Positions 33,665-41,851 of a stretch of DNA of 64,000 nucleotides are shown piece after piece (positions within the stretch are counted from its first letter, which is position 1; each line of letters starts with the position of its first letter). Source of the stretch: an uncultured Myxococcales bacterium (lineage in GTDB: Bacteria > Myxococcota_A > UBA9042 > DTJE01); NCBI GenBank assembly GCA_937975765.1, contig CALJUR010000109.1:11888-75887 (forward strand), given 5' to 3'. Both the position numbers and the translations under genes were made by a program. The notes under the pieces are model-generated. The model worked only from the letters and a program-made list of their open reading frames with translations, was not told where the DNA came from and did no database searches.

Positions 33665-36052
33665 TCACGCGTCCAGGGAATGCAGCGCCGCGAGGGCCTG
33701 GCCCAGGGCGATGCCGCCGTCGTTGGCGGGGACCTGGGAGGGGGCGAGGACCTGAAGGCCGGCGGCGGAGAGACGGCGGGAGAGGCCGGCCAGAAGGAAG
33801 CGGTTCTGGAAGGCGCCGCCGGACAGCGCGACGGTGTCCAGCGAGGCCTCGCGGGCGGCGTGCAGGGCGGCGGAGGCGAACGCGGACACGACGGTCTCCT
33901 GGAAGCGGGCGCAGGCGAGCGCAGGGGGCAGGCCGGCCAGCAGGTCTCCGGCCAGCGCGCGGACCAGCGGGCGGGGGTCGATCTCGGGCAGGCCGGCAGC
34001 GTCGTGGCCGACGACGACCGGGTAGGGGTCGAGGCCGGCAACCGGCAGGGCGGCGGGATGCGACGGGTCCCAGCCGCCGGCCGGGGACGGGTCTTCGTCG
34101 GGGACGGCGCGCAGGGCGGCGTGCTCGACGGCCATCGCGGCCTCGCCGTCGAAGGTGGTGACGGGGCACAGCCCGCATAGCGCGGAGACCGCGTCGAACA
34201 GGCGGCCCAGGCCCGCGCTGGGCGGCAGGTCGCGCCCCTCGACACACAGGCGTGCCACGGTTGCGACACGGTCGGCGGCCACGGCGTGCGGGCCGGAGGC
34301 CCATCGGGAGGCGAAGACGGGCACCAGGTCGTCGGCGCCGGCCTCGTGCAGGGCCGACACCGCCAGGCGCCAGGTCTCGACGGTCGCCCGGTCCCCGCCG
34401 GGCATCGGCAGCGGGCGCAGGTGGGCCAACCGCTCGAACCGGGCCCCGTCGACCCGCAGGACCTCGCCGCCCCAGATCGTCCCGTCGGTGCCGTACCCGG
34501 TGCCGTCCAGCGCCAGGCCCAGGACCGGCCCGGCGATGCGGTGCTCGGCCACGCTGGCCAGCACGTGGGCATGGTGGTGCTGCACCGGCACCATCGGCGC
34601 GCCGGGGCACAGCCGGTCGCGCAGCCGGGCGGCCAGCCGCGTGGACTGGTAGTCCGGGTGCAGGTCGTGCGCGATTGCGGTGGGCTTGACGGCCAGCAGT
34701 TCGCACAGGTGGACCGCGGCCTCCTCGAACCACGCGGCCGTCGCGGCGTTGGCCAGGTCGCCGACGTGCGGGCCCAGGAAGGCCTGGTTGCCGCGCGTCA
34801 CGCAGAAGGCGTTCTTCAGGTCGGCGCCGACGGCCAGGATCGGCGGGGCCGACCGGGGCAGCGGCAGGGGCAGCGGCACGTACCCGCGGCTGCGGCGGAC
34901 CATCCGGGGATGCCCGTCGGCGACGAAGGCAACCGAATCGTCGCAGCGGGTTACAATGCCGCGGTCGTGCACCAGGAAGGCGTCCGCGATGCCAGACAGG
35001 CGCTTCACCGCCTCGTCGTTGCCGGACGCGATCGGCTCGTCGTGCGGGTTGGCGGACGTCATCACCATCGCGTTGAAGGGGCCATCCGCCAGCAGCAGGT
35101 GGTGCAGCGGCGCGTACGGCAGCATCGCCCCGACGAAGGCGTTGCGCGGCGCGACGGCGTCCGCCAAGTCGTACCCGTCCGACTTGCGCAGCAGCACGAT
35201 GGGGCGGGCCGGCGTCTCCAGCAGGGCAGCCTCGGCGGCGTCCACGCGGGCGTACTCGCGGATCCCGGCCAGCGATGGGCTCATCACCGCGAAGGGCTTG
35301 CCGTCGCGCTCCTTCACGCAGCGCAGGCGAGACACCGCGGCCGCGTCGCGCGCAACGCAGGCCAGGTGGAAGCCGCCCAGGCCCTTGATTGCCACGATCG
35401 CTCCGGCGCGCAACCGGCGGACCGCCTCGGCCAGCGCATCGGCAACGTCGGCGTCCCGCCCGTCGGCCTCCCGCAGCGACAGGCGCGGGCCACAGACGGG
35501 GCACGCGTTGGGCTCGGCGTGGAAGCGCCGGGTCGCCGGGTCCCGGTACTCGGCCAGGCAGGCCGGGCACTGCACGAAGGAGGCCATCGTCGTCATGGTG
35601 CGGTCGTAGGGCATCCCGCGGATCAGCGTATAGCGCGGCCCGCAGTCGGTGCAGTTGACGAACGGGTACCGGTGGCGGCGATTGGAGGGGTTGCGCATCT
35701 CGGCCAGGCAGGCGTCGCAGGTGGCCACGTCGGCGGGGACAAGGGTGGTGGACGTCGAGCCGCGGGAGGCGGTGATCGCGAAGCCGGACAGGCCCGCCGG
35801 GCGCAGCCAGGACGGCTCGACCGACTCGACGCGGGCCATCACCGGCGCGGAGGTCCACAGCCGGTCGATCAGCGCGTCGATCGCGTCGCGGGGCCCCTCC
35901 ACCTCGATCGCGACGCCCTCCGGTTCGTTGCGGACGGAGCCGGCCAGGCCCAGGAAGGACGCCGTCCGGAACACGAACGGCCGGAACCCCACCCCCTGCA
36001 CGATGCCCCGGACCAGCAGCCGGCATCGCGTGGTGTCGCCCCCGTCACTCAT
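33665..36052 (-). CDS. hypF: Hydrogenase maturation carbamoyltransferase HypF
   Basis: Uses carbamoyl phosphate and ATP to load the carboxamido group onto HypE, the source of the CN ligands of the Ni-Fe site. The 795 residues have the full family order: acylphosphatase domain (RGIVQGVGFRPFVF, about 10-95), two zinc fingers of the CxxC type (CDACL / CTDCG and CPACL / CPVCG, about 110-190), a YrdC-like domain (GAIVAIKGLGGFHLAC onward) and a Kae1-like domain with VQHHHAHVLAS and ALDGTGYGTDG. It is the last gene of the hyp set, set apart from hypE by an inverted-repeat element. The carbamate kinase at 14-15 kb could in principle supply carbamoyl phosphate. Confidence 0.96.
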   Translation of the reverse strand: MSDGGDTTRCRLLVRGIVQGVGFRPFVFRTASFLGLAGSVRNEPEGVAIEVEGPRDAIDALIDRLWTSAPVMARVESVEPSWLRPAGLSGFAITASRGSTSTTLVPADVATCDACLAEMRNPSNRRHRYPFVNCTDCGPRYTLIRGMPYDRTMTTMASFVQCPACLAEYRDPATRRFHAEPNACPVCGPRLSLREADGRDADVADALAEAVRRLRAGAIVAIKGLGGFHLACVARDAAAVSRLRCVKERDGKPFAVMSPSLAGIREYARVDAAEAALLETPARPIVLLRKSDGYDLADAVAPRNAFVGAMLPYAPLHHLLLADGPFNAMVMTSANPHDEPIASGNDEAVKRLSGIADAFLVHDRGIVTRCDDSVAFVADGHPRMVRRSRGYVPLPLPLPRSAPPILAVGADLKNAFCVTRGNQAFLGPHVGDLANAATAAWFEEAAVHLCELLAVKPTAIAHDLHPDYQSTRLAARLRDRLCPGAPMVPVQHHHAHVLASVAEHRIAGPVLGLALDGTGYGTDGTIWGGEVLRVDGARFERLAHLRPLPMPGGDRATVETWRLAVSALHEAGADDLVPVFASRWASGPHAVAADRVATVARLCVEGRDLPPSAGLGRLFDAVSALCGLCPVTTFDGEAAMAVEHAALRAVPDEDPSPAGGWDPSHPAALPVAGLDPYPVVVGHDAAGLPEIDPRPLVRALAGDLLAGLPPALACARFQETVVSAFASAALHAAREASLDTVALSGGAFQNRFLLAGLSRRLSAAGLQVLAPSQVPANDGGIALGQALAALHSLDA

Positions 36053-36074
36053 GGCTCTGCGTCACCCCATCAAA

Positions 36075-36195
36075 TAGGGACAGCCTCCAATTTCCCGGAC
36101 GCAACCCACTGGAGTTCCCTCAGGAACTCGCAGGAACAACCCGTCCATCCCCCGGGGAAACGCCGCCGCAGAAAAGAGAGGCTGGCCCTCTTTTT
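36075..36195. repeat. Inverted-repeat element (family B, copy 2) between hypE and hypF
   Basis: Begins TAGGGACAGCCTCCAATTT (36075 onward) as in copy 1 and ends with GAGGCTGGCCCTCTTTTT. The right end forms AAAAGAG / GG-CTGG-CC / CTCTTTT, with A and T runs on both sides, so it could terminate in both directions. The edge touches the hypE stop codon (36195-36197). The middle 75 bases differ from copy 1, so only the ends are conserved. Confidence 0.75.
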
Positions 36196-37211
36196 CAGCA
36201 GATCCGGGGCAGGGGTTCGGAGGTGGGGGTGTCGTACAGGCGCCGGCCGCCATAGCGGGTGGACAGTGCCACCGGGCCGGACTCCCGCGGCACGACGAGA
36301 CCGATCACCGCGGCCCCCTTCCCTTCCGGAACGCACGCGAATGCCGCCGCGGCTGCAGCCCCCTGGCCGCCGGGCACCACCGCCACCACCCTCCCCTCGC
36401 AGGCCAGGTACAGCGGGTCCAGCCCCAGCAGGTCGCACACCGCGTGGACCTCGTCGCGCACCGGCAGGTCCGCCTCGCGCAGGTCCACCGTGCGGCCCGC
36501 CTCCTTCGCGAACTCCGCCAGCACCGTCGCCAGCCCGCCGCGGGTCGGGTCCCGCAGGAAGCGCGGGCGCACCCCGGCGGCGTACAGCGCGTCCACCAGC
36601 GCCAGCACCGGCCCGCAATCGCTGCGCAGCGCCCCCGGGTCCAGCCCGTTCCGCAGGGCCGCGATCACGCCCCCGTGGTCGCCGACCGGCCCGCTGACCA
36701 CCACCTCGTCCGACAGCTCCACCGACGCGACGCCCGTCGGCGGAAGGTCCCGCAGCCGCCCGACGCCCGCCGTGCAGACGAAGACGCCGTCGCCGTGCCC
36801 GCGCTCGACCACCTTCGTGTCGCCCGTGACGACCTCGACGCCGCAGCGCCGGGCCGCGGCCCCCATCGACGCCGCGAAGCCCTTCAGTTCGTCGATCGGC
36901 AGGCCCTCCTCCAGCAGGAAGGACGCCGACAGGGCCAGCGGGACCGAGCCGCCCACCGCCAGGTCGTTGACGGTGCCGTACACCGCCAGGCAGCCGATGT
37001 CCCCCCCGGGGAAGACTCGCGGGCTGACCACGAAGCCGTCGGTGGTCATCGCCAGCCGGCCCTCGACGCGCGGCAGCCACGCGGCGTCGCCCAGCGCGTC
37101 CAGCCGGGGGTTGGACAGGTGCGGCAGGAACACGTCACGCACCAGTTCGCCGGTCAGGCGGCCGCCGCTGCCGTGGCCCAGCGTGATCACCTGTGGCGGA
37201 CGGTCAGGCAT
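36195..37211 (-). CDS. hypE: Hydrogenase maturation protein HypE
   Basis: Dehydrates the carbamoyl group on its C-terminal Cys to thiocyanate with ATP and passes CN to iron. The 338 residues begin ITLGHGSGGRLTGELVRDVF and contain GDIGCLAVYGTVNDLAVGG and TRGGLATVLAEFA, as in AIR-synthase-like HypE proteins. The C-terminus is PRIC, with the essential final Cys. Start ATG at 37211 has a GGGGAGG site and follows hypD by 17 bases. Upstream frame extension reads through hypD and is rejected. Confidence 0.97.
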   Translation of the reverse strand: MPDRPPQVITLGHGSGGRLTGELVRDVFLPHLSNPRLDALGDAAWLPRVEGRLAMTTDGFVVSPRVFPGGDIGCLAVYGTVNDLAVGGSVPLALSASFLLEEGLPIDELKGFAASMGAAARRCGVEVVTGDTKVVERGHGDGVFVCTAGVGRLRDLPPTGVASVELSDEVVVSGPVGDHGGVIAALRNGLDPGALRSDCGPVLALVDALYAAGVRPRFLRDPTRGGLATVLAEFAKEAGRTVDLREADLPVRDEVHAVCDLLGLDPLYLACEGRVVAVVPGGQGAAAAAAFACVPEGKGAAVIGLVVPRESGPVALSTRYGGRRLYDTPTSEPLPRIC

Positions 37212-37228
37212 CTTCGATTGGCCTCCCC

Positions 37229-38350
37229 TCAGCGCCGGTGCCGGTACCGGGCCGCGCAGGTCCCCTCGAACGCCACCATGCACGGGCCCACCGGCGCATC
37301 CGGCGTGCAGGCGGTCGCGAACAGCGGGCAGTCCTCGGGCGACAGCCTCCCCAGCAGCACGTCGCCGCACCGGCACCCCGGCGCGATGTCGGCCACGTCC
37401 GGGTCCGGCGCCACCCCGAAACGCGCCGCAGCGTCCCGGTCCCCGAACGCCCCGCGCAGGCCCAGCCCCGACACCGGGATGGTCCCGATCCCGCGCCACG
37501 CCGAGTCCCGCGCCTCGAACACCGCGTCCATCGCGGCCAGCGCCGCCGGGTTGCCGGCGTCCCGCACCGCGCGGCCGTAGTCGTTGCCCACGCGGGGCCG
37601 CCCCCGCGCCACCTGCTCCGCCAGGTCCCGGATGGCCAGCAGCAGGTCCACCGGCTCGAACCCGCCGACCGCCATCGGGATCGGCCGCCGCGCCGCCAAG
37701 TCCCGGTATGCCGAAAGCCCGGTCACCGTGATCACGTGCCCCGGCAGCAGGAAGCCCTCCGGCGCCACGCCCGGCAACCCCAGCAGCGCGTCCAGCGCCG
37801 GCGGCACCAGCCGATGGCTGCACAGCACGCTGAAGTTCGGGGGCGGGTCCGCCAGCAGCGCGGCCGCGGTCGTGCAGGCCGTCGTCTCGAAGCCCACGCC
37901 GAAGAAGACCACCTGCCGGTCCGGCATCGCCCGCGCCAGCGCCACCGCGTCGGCCGCGCCATAGACCACCCGCACGTCGCCGCCGCGCGCCCGGGCGTCC
38001 GCCAGGCTGGTCCGCGCCGGCACCCGCACCACGTCCCCGAAGGTGGCCAGAACGACCCCGGGCACCAGCGCCAGCCGCACGGCCTGGTCCAGGTCCGAGG
38101 CCGGGCAGACGCACACCGGGCAGCCCGGCCCGGCCACCAGGGTCAACCACAGCGGCAACAGGTCCCTCAGCCCGAACTGGCACAGGGCGTTCTCGTGCGT
38201 GCCACAGACGTGCATCAGCCGGACGGGGCGGCCGGGTTGCAGGGCGCGGATGTCGGCGGCCAACGATTGCACGCGGGCGGGATCGCGGAAGGCGGCCAGC
38301 GCGTCAGCCAAGGGAGACTCCCGGGGCGGCGAGGGCGTCGCCGCGTCCAT
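37229..38350 (-). CDS. hypD: Hydrogenase maturation protein HypD
   Basis: Scaffold iron-sulfur protein that, with HypC, assembles Fe(CN)2CO. The 373 residues have the expected length. Family signatures are LMHVCGTHENALCQFGLRDL (with the active CGTHE), AGPGCPVCVCP, FFGVGFETT, and the C-terminal GCRCGDVLLG and CPLFATACTPDAPVGPCMV Cys cluster that binds 4Fe-4S. Start ATG at 38350 was chosen because it begins just after a family A palindrome and before the conserved ADALAAFRDP block; a longer frame overlaps hypC. Confidence 0.97.
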   Translation of the reverse strand: MDAATPSPPRESPLADALAAFRDPARVQSLAADIRALQPGRPVRLMHVCGTHENALCQFGLRDLLPLWLTLVAGPGCPVCVCPASDLDQAVRLALVPGVVLATFGDVVRVPARTSLADARARGGDVRVVYGAADAVALARAMPDRQVVFFGVGFETTACTTAAALLADPPPNFSVLCSHRLVPPALDALLGLPGVAPEGFLLPGHVITVTGLSAYRDLAARRPIPMAVGGFEPVDLLLAIRDLAEQVARGRPRVGNDYGRAVRDAGNPAALAAMDAVFEARDSAWRGIGTIPVSGLGLRGAFGDRDAAARFGVAPDPDVADIAPGCRCGDVLLGRLSPEDCPLFATACTPDAPVGPCMVAFEGTCAARYRHRR

Positions 38351-38353
38351 CCA

Positions 38354-38378
38354 GGCGGGGGACAGGGCCCCGGCCCTA
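38354..38378 (-). repeat. Palindromic family A repeat supplying the hypC stop codon
   Basis: On the minus strand TAG (the hypC stop, 38378-38376) is followed by GGCCGGGGCCC, TGT and CCCCCGCC: 25 bases with two differences from the consensus. It fills the whole hypC-hypD spacer; the hypD ATG is three bases further on. Confidence 0.8.
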
Positions 38379-38600
38379 CGGCGGGCCTTCGTCCAGCGCC
38401 ACGGCCACCATGGCCATCGTCTCGGCGGCCTCGGCCTCGTCCAGCACCTGGATCGCATACCCGGCATGCACGATCAGCCAATCGCCGATCCGCACACCCG
38501 GCACCAGGTCCAGCCGCACGTCGCGGCCCACGCCCTGCACCTCGGCGCGCCCGGCCGCCCCGTCGATCGACACCAGCCGCATCGGCACCGCCAGGCACAT
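38376..38600 (-). CDS. hypC: Hydrogenase maturation chaperone HypC
   Basis: Small chaperone that carries the Fe(CN)2CO unit with HypD to the large subunit. The 74 residues begin MCLAVPMRL with the essential Cys2, contain VGRDVRLDLVPGVRIGDWLIVHAGYAI and end in an Ala/Glu-rich helix (LDEAEAAETMAMVAVAL). Length and pattern are typical. It starts three bases after hypB ends. Confidence 0.97.
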   Translation of the reverse strand: MCLAVPMRLVSIDGAAGRAEVQGVGRDVRLDLVPGVRIGDWLIVHAGYAIQVLDEAEAAETMAMVAVALDEGPP

Positions 38601-38603
38601 GGC

Positions 38604-39269
38604 TCATTCCCCCTGCCGGGCGGCCTGCCACCGCCCGACCAGCCAGTCGGTCCACGCATCCAGCCCCTCGCCGGTCCTCGACGACAGCCGGATCACCTGC
38701 AGCCCGGGGTTCAGCGCCCGCGCATCCGCCACGGCTGCCTCGGGGTCGAAATCCACGTGCGGCAGCAGGTCCACCTTGCCCAGCAGCATCAGCCGCGACT
38801 CGTGGAACATCAGCGGGTACTTCGCGGGCTTGTCCGCCCCCTCCGTCACCGACAGGATCATCGCCTTGTCGTGCTCGCCCAGGTCGAACTCGGCCGGGCA
38901 CACCAGGTTCCCCACGTTCTCCACGATCAGCACGTCGAAGTCCGCCGGGTCCATCGCGCCCAGGGCCGCCGCCACCATCCTGGCGTCCAGGTGGCACCCG
39001 CCGCCCGTGTTCACCTGGTGCACCCGCACGCCGTGCCGCCCGATCCGGTCCGCGTCGCGGCACGTCTGGATGTCTCCCACGATCACGCCCAGCCGCACCC
39101 GGTCCCGCAACCGCTCCGCAGTGCGCTCCAGCAGCGTCGTCTTGCCCGCCCCCGGACCGCTCATCAGGTTCAGCACGTAGGTACCCGCCGCCCGGAAGCG
39201 CGCCCGGTTCGCCGCCGCCGCCCGGTCGTTGTCCGACAGGACGTCCCGCTCGATCGTCACTTCCGTCAT
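38604..39269 (-). CDS. hypB: Hydrogenase nickel-insertion GTPase HypB
   Basis: GTPase that drives nickel insertion into the large subunit together with HypA. The 221 residues carry the P-loop (LMSGPGAGKTTLLE, about 35-48), the GDIQTCRDADRI switch, a Ni/Zn-binding Cys-His pair in NTGGGCHLDA and VENVGNLVCPAEFDLGE, and the KVDLLPHVDFD base-recognition region. The His-rich nickel-storage N-terminus of some HypB proteins is absent. Start ATG overlaps the hypA stop (ATGA). Confidence 0.97.
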   Translation of the reverse strand: MTEVTIERDVLSDNDRAAAANRARFRAAGTYVLNLMSGPGAGKTTLLERTAERLRDRVRLGVIVGDIQTCRDADRIGRHGVRVHQVNTGGGCHLDARMVAAALGAMDPADFDVLIVENVGNLVCPAEFDLGEHDKAMILSVTEGADKPAKYPLMFHESRLMLLGKVDLLPHVDFDPEAAVADARALNPGLQVIRLSSRTGEGLDAWTDWLVGRWQAARQGE

Positions 39270-39634
39270 GCAACCCCCTCCGCCGGCAGCAGATCATCCA
39301 CGTCCAGCGTCGTCAGCCGGATCTCGCGCCCCTGCAGCACGTCGCCGCCCCGTGCGCCGCATCGCGGGCACGGGTCTACCGGCTGCTCCCGCTGGCCCTC
39401 GTCGCCGCACTCCCGGCACCGCAGCACCAGCGGCACGCGCTGGATCTCCAGCCGGCACCCCTGCGCGCAGGTCCCCCGGCAGGCCACCTCGAACGCGAAC
39501 GTCAGCGACTCCGGGTCCACGCAGGTCAGGCGACCCAGCAGCATCCTGGCCACGCGCACATGCCCGCCGCCGTGGCGCCCGGCCGTCTCGACCACGGCCT
39601 CGATCATCTGCTGGGCGATGGCGACCTCGTGCAC
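39266..39634 (-). CDS. hypA: Hydrogenase nickel metallochaperone HypA
   Basis: Delivers Ni with HypB. The family requires Met1-His2-Glu3 for Ni binding. Translation from the first GTG (39640) would give MPVHEV, but the second GTG at 39634 gives MHEVAIAQQM, exactly the conserved opening, and is seven bases after a GGGGG site; it is therefore taken as the start. 122 residues. The zinc site is the CxxC pair LRCRECGDE and PCPRCGARG. It is the first gene of hypABCDEF and has a TTGACA promoter upstream. Confidence 0.95.
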   Translation of the reverse strand: MHEVAIAQQMIEAVVETAGRHGGGHVRVARMLLGRLTCVDPESLTFAFEVACRGTCAQGCRLEIQRVPLVLRCRECGDEGQREQPVDPCPRCGARGGDVLQGREIRLTTLDVDDLLPAEGVA

Positions 39635-39685
39635 GGGCACACCCCCGTTCCAGGGCCGGCAACTGCGCGATCTGCGACTCGAATG

Positions 39686-39714
39686 ATGGTGTCCGGGTCC
39701 GCGAGGCGTGTCAA
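39686..39714 (-). promoter_or_regulatory. Candidate sigma-70 promoter for hypABCDEF
   Basis: Minus strand TTGACA (39714-39709), 17-base spacer, CACCAT (39691-39686), about 50 bases before the hypA start. No sigma-54 element (GG-N10-GC) was noticed here, unlike many hyp operons. Confidence 0.5.
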
Positions 39715-39727
39715 GGGCTTGCGGGAA

Positions 39728-40468
39728 TCAGCGGACGCCCCGGATCGGCAGGGCCGTCGCGGCGATGCCGGAACTGGTCGCCGGACCAAACAGCGCAGGG
39801 TACTCGCGCCCCCCTTCCTCCAGGACCCACACCGGCTCGGGGTACGGCTGGCCGTCCTCGTCCAGCCCGCTGCGCTCGGGCGGCAGCATCGAGGCAACAT
39901 GGTGGATGGTGTAGCAGACGGGGTCGTCGCCCCCACCGAAGCCGGGTCCGGCAGTCGGCCTTCCTGTCCGGTCCCGGGCGGGCCGGGGGCAGTTGCGGGA
40001 CGTCGTCAGCGACTCCAGCGCCGGCAGCGGCACCCGAGACGCCACGAAGATCAACCGCGACGCGCCCGGGATGCGATCGTCCGCGATCCAGCCGTCGGGG
40101 CCGGGCCCCCGCGGCACCCCGTGCATCGCCCCCGACACCGGGGGGTAGGACCATAGCAGCGTCCATGCGTACAGCGAGTGCTGCACCAGCACGTAGACCC
40201 ATGCGTCCGTGTTGGTGAAGACCTGGATCCGAAGGCGATCCCCGGGGTGGATGCGTGGGGGACCCGGGGGGGCCTTCAACGACAGGACCTTCCATCCGTG
40301 TGCTGAAGGAACATCCACCGCGAGAAAGGCGGTCAGGGAGGTCTCCCATGGCACAGGGGGACGAACGTTGTCCTCCTCCTCGTCCACGGGTACGGCCCGG
40401 CCACGGGCCGACAGGGAGGGCGCCAGCATCAGCACCGTCAGTCCGACCAGCCAGCCTCGAACGCTCAT
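39728..40468 (-). CDS. Exported DUF4384-like protein paired with a caspase-like gene
   Basis: A 246-residue secreted protein: signal peptide about 1-22 (WLVGLTVLMLAPSLSARG), then a beta-rich domain with HPGDRLRIQVFTNTDAWVYV, which resembles the DUF4384 pattern (G-x-x-h-x-h-x-x-x-x-x-x-G-Y-x-Y-h), although the family assignment is by eye. DUF4384 domains commonly accompany caspase-like proteins. Here its ATG overlaps the TGA of the caspase-like gene (ATGA), so the two are coupled. A C-terminal CYTIHHVA segment has a lone Cys. Function is unknown; a binding or sensing role at the envelope is a guess. Confidence 0.6.
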   Translation of the reverse strand: MSVRGWLVGLTVLMLAPSLSARGRAVPVDEEEDNVRPPVPWETSLTAFLAVDVPSAHGWKVLSLKAPPGPPRIHPGDRLRIQVFTNTDAWVYVLVQHSLYAWTLLWSYPPVSGAMHGVPRGPGPDGWIADDRIPGASRLIFVASRVPLPALESLTTSRNCPRPARDRTGRPTAGPGFGGGDDPVCYTIHHVASMLPPERSGLDEDGQPYPEPVWVLEEGGREYPALFGPATSSGIAATALPIRGVR

Positions 40469-41760
40469 GGCTTTCCTCCCGGGACCGCTGCCGGAGGATT
40501 CATCGCCTGGTTGACCAGGTCGTCCAGCCAGTCCAGTTGCCGCCCCAGGGTACGGCAGTCGACAATCTCCACCGGAGGTTCCGGCAGGACGCTACCGTTC
40601 CGTTTCGTGATCCCGGCGGCCACCTGCCGGAGCCGGGGCAGCCACCGGTTCCAGATCCGGGCGGCAATCGGCTCGATCAAACGCTCCAATCGGGATCGAG
40701 TGTCCCTCAGTCTCTGGAGTTCCCGCTCCCTAGCAAGCTGACGGTGTTCGGGCAGATGAGAGACATTGACCCTACTGACCTTCAGGATCGACTCCATCAC
40801 CGGCCCCACGCGCCGATCCCACACTCTCGTGAACCGCATCAGGTCCCGCCGCGCGGCCTCCGCCACATCGACCGCGCGCAGGCCGTCCCGCCCGGCCCCG
40901 CCAGCCGCCTCGGGATCCTGTCGCGCCCGTGCCGCCTGGTCCGACACCACCTTCCGCACGGCCGCCCCGGAATGGCAACTGTCCCGCACGAACGACATCT
41001 GCGCCCCCCGCCGCACCCCCTGTTCCACCAGGCCGGCCACCTCGGCGTTCGGCAGGATGTCCCCGGGCATCTCCGCCGCCAGCACCCCCACCAGCCCCTG
41101 CGGAGAACCGTGTCCCGAGAAGTAGCCGACCCGCTGGTCCTCCGGTTCGGCATCGACCACCAGCGCCTCGAACTCGTCCCGCATCTCGGCCGCCGTCAGG
41201 TCTCCCGCGGTCTTCACGTGGAAGCCCCTGGCCACCATCTGGTCGTGGAACTGCGCCGCCTCCTCGGCCGGCGTCTCCAGCGGAGCCCCCCCGACGTAGT
41301 TCTGGTTCGCCACCAGGACCGCCTCCTTCCGGCCTGCCCGGAACGACGCGGGCCCCCGGGGACGAGCGCCCACCTGCGCGAGGGTCGGATGGTGCGCGTC
41401 CTGCTCGGGACTGCCCACCACCAGTTCCCGCTGGGCCACCTCGGCCAGGACGTCCGCCAGGTCCCGCCCCGGGTGCGCCCGCAGCACCTCCTGCAGCGCC
41501 GGCGAGAACGACCGGTCGAACGCCCACTCCCGCGACCCCGCCGCAGCGACGATCGTGGCCGACCCCCGCGGCGCGGCAACGGGCTCGGGCTCCCTACCCC
41601 GGGGTCGCAGCCGTTCGACCCCTTCCCGGTAGTTCAGGCCCTTCAGTTCGTCGCGCAGGCCCGCCTGCCCAGGGCTTGCACCCCCCGTTCCCTGTCGCGC
41701 CTCGCGTCGGTCGCCAGCACGCTTCGCAGGCGGTTTCGATTCCGTCCTGGCCGGTTCCAT
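40465..41760 (-). CDS. Caspase-like (C14) protease with eCIS-effector-like N-terminus
   Basis: Predicted Cys protease of 431 residues. The p20-like core holds the catalytic dyad: His217 in GYFSGHGSPQG and Cys262 in VRDSCHSGAA, with NQNYVGGAPLETPAEEA before them, as in prokaryotic caspase homologues (metacaspase/orthocaspase). Residues 1-35 are Lys/Arg/Gly-rich and probably disordered, followed by LRDELKGLNYREGVERLRP (35-53), a pattern I associate with proteins carried by extracellular contractile injection systems and with DUF4157 toxins. The C-terminal third is Arg-rich and helical. There is no signal peptide. No injection-system gene is in the window. It may be a toxin or cell-death effector; the substrate is unknown. 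Confidence 0.78.
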   Translation of the reverse strand: MEPARTESKPPAKRAGDRREARQGTGGASPGQAGLRDELKGLNYREGVERLRPRGREPEPVAAPRGSATIVAAAGSREWAFDRSFSPALQEVLRAHPGRDLADVLAEVAQRELVVGSPEQDAHHPTLAQVGARPRGPASFRAGRKEAVLVANQNYVGGAPLETPAEEAAQFHDQMVARGFHVKTAGDLTAAEMRDEFEALVVDAEPEDQRVGYFSGHGSPQGLVGVLAAEMPGDILPNAEVAGLVEQGVRRGAQMSFVRDSCHSGAAVRKVVSDQAARARQDPEAAGGAGRDGLRAVDVAEAARRDLMRFTRVWDRRVGPVMESILKVSRVNVSHLPEHRQLARERELQRLRDTRSRLERLIEPIAARIWNRWLPRLRQVAAGITKRNGSVLPEPPVEIVDCRTLGRQLDWLDDLVNQAMNPPAAVPGGKP

Positions 41761-41851
41761 ACCCCCCGCCCATCCTCCCGGGAATGCCGCATCGTATCAC
41801 TTCCCGCTGTTGCAATGGGGGGGAAATACGCGCACCGAACCCGAGGGAGCC

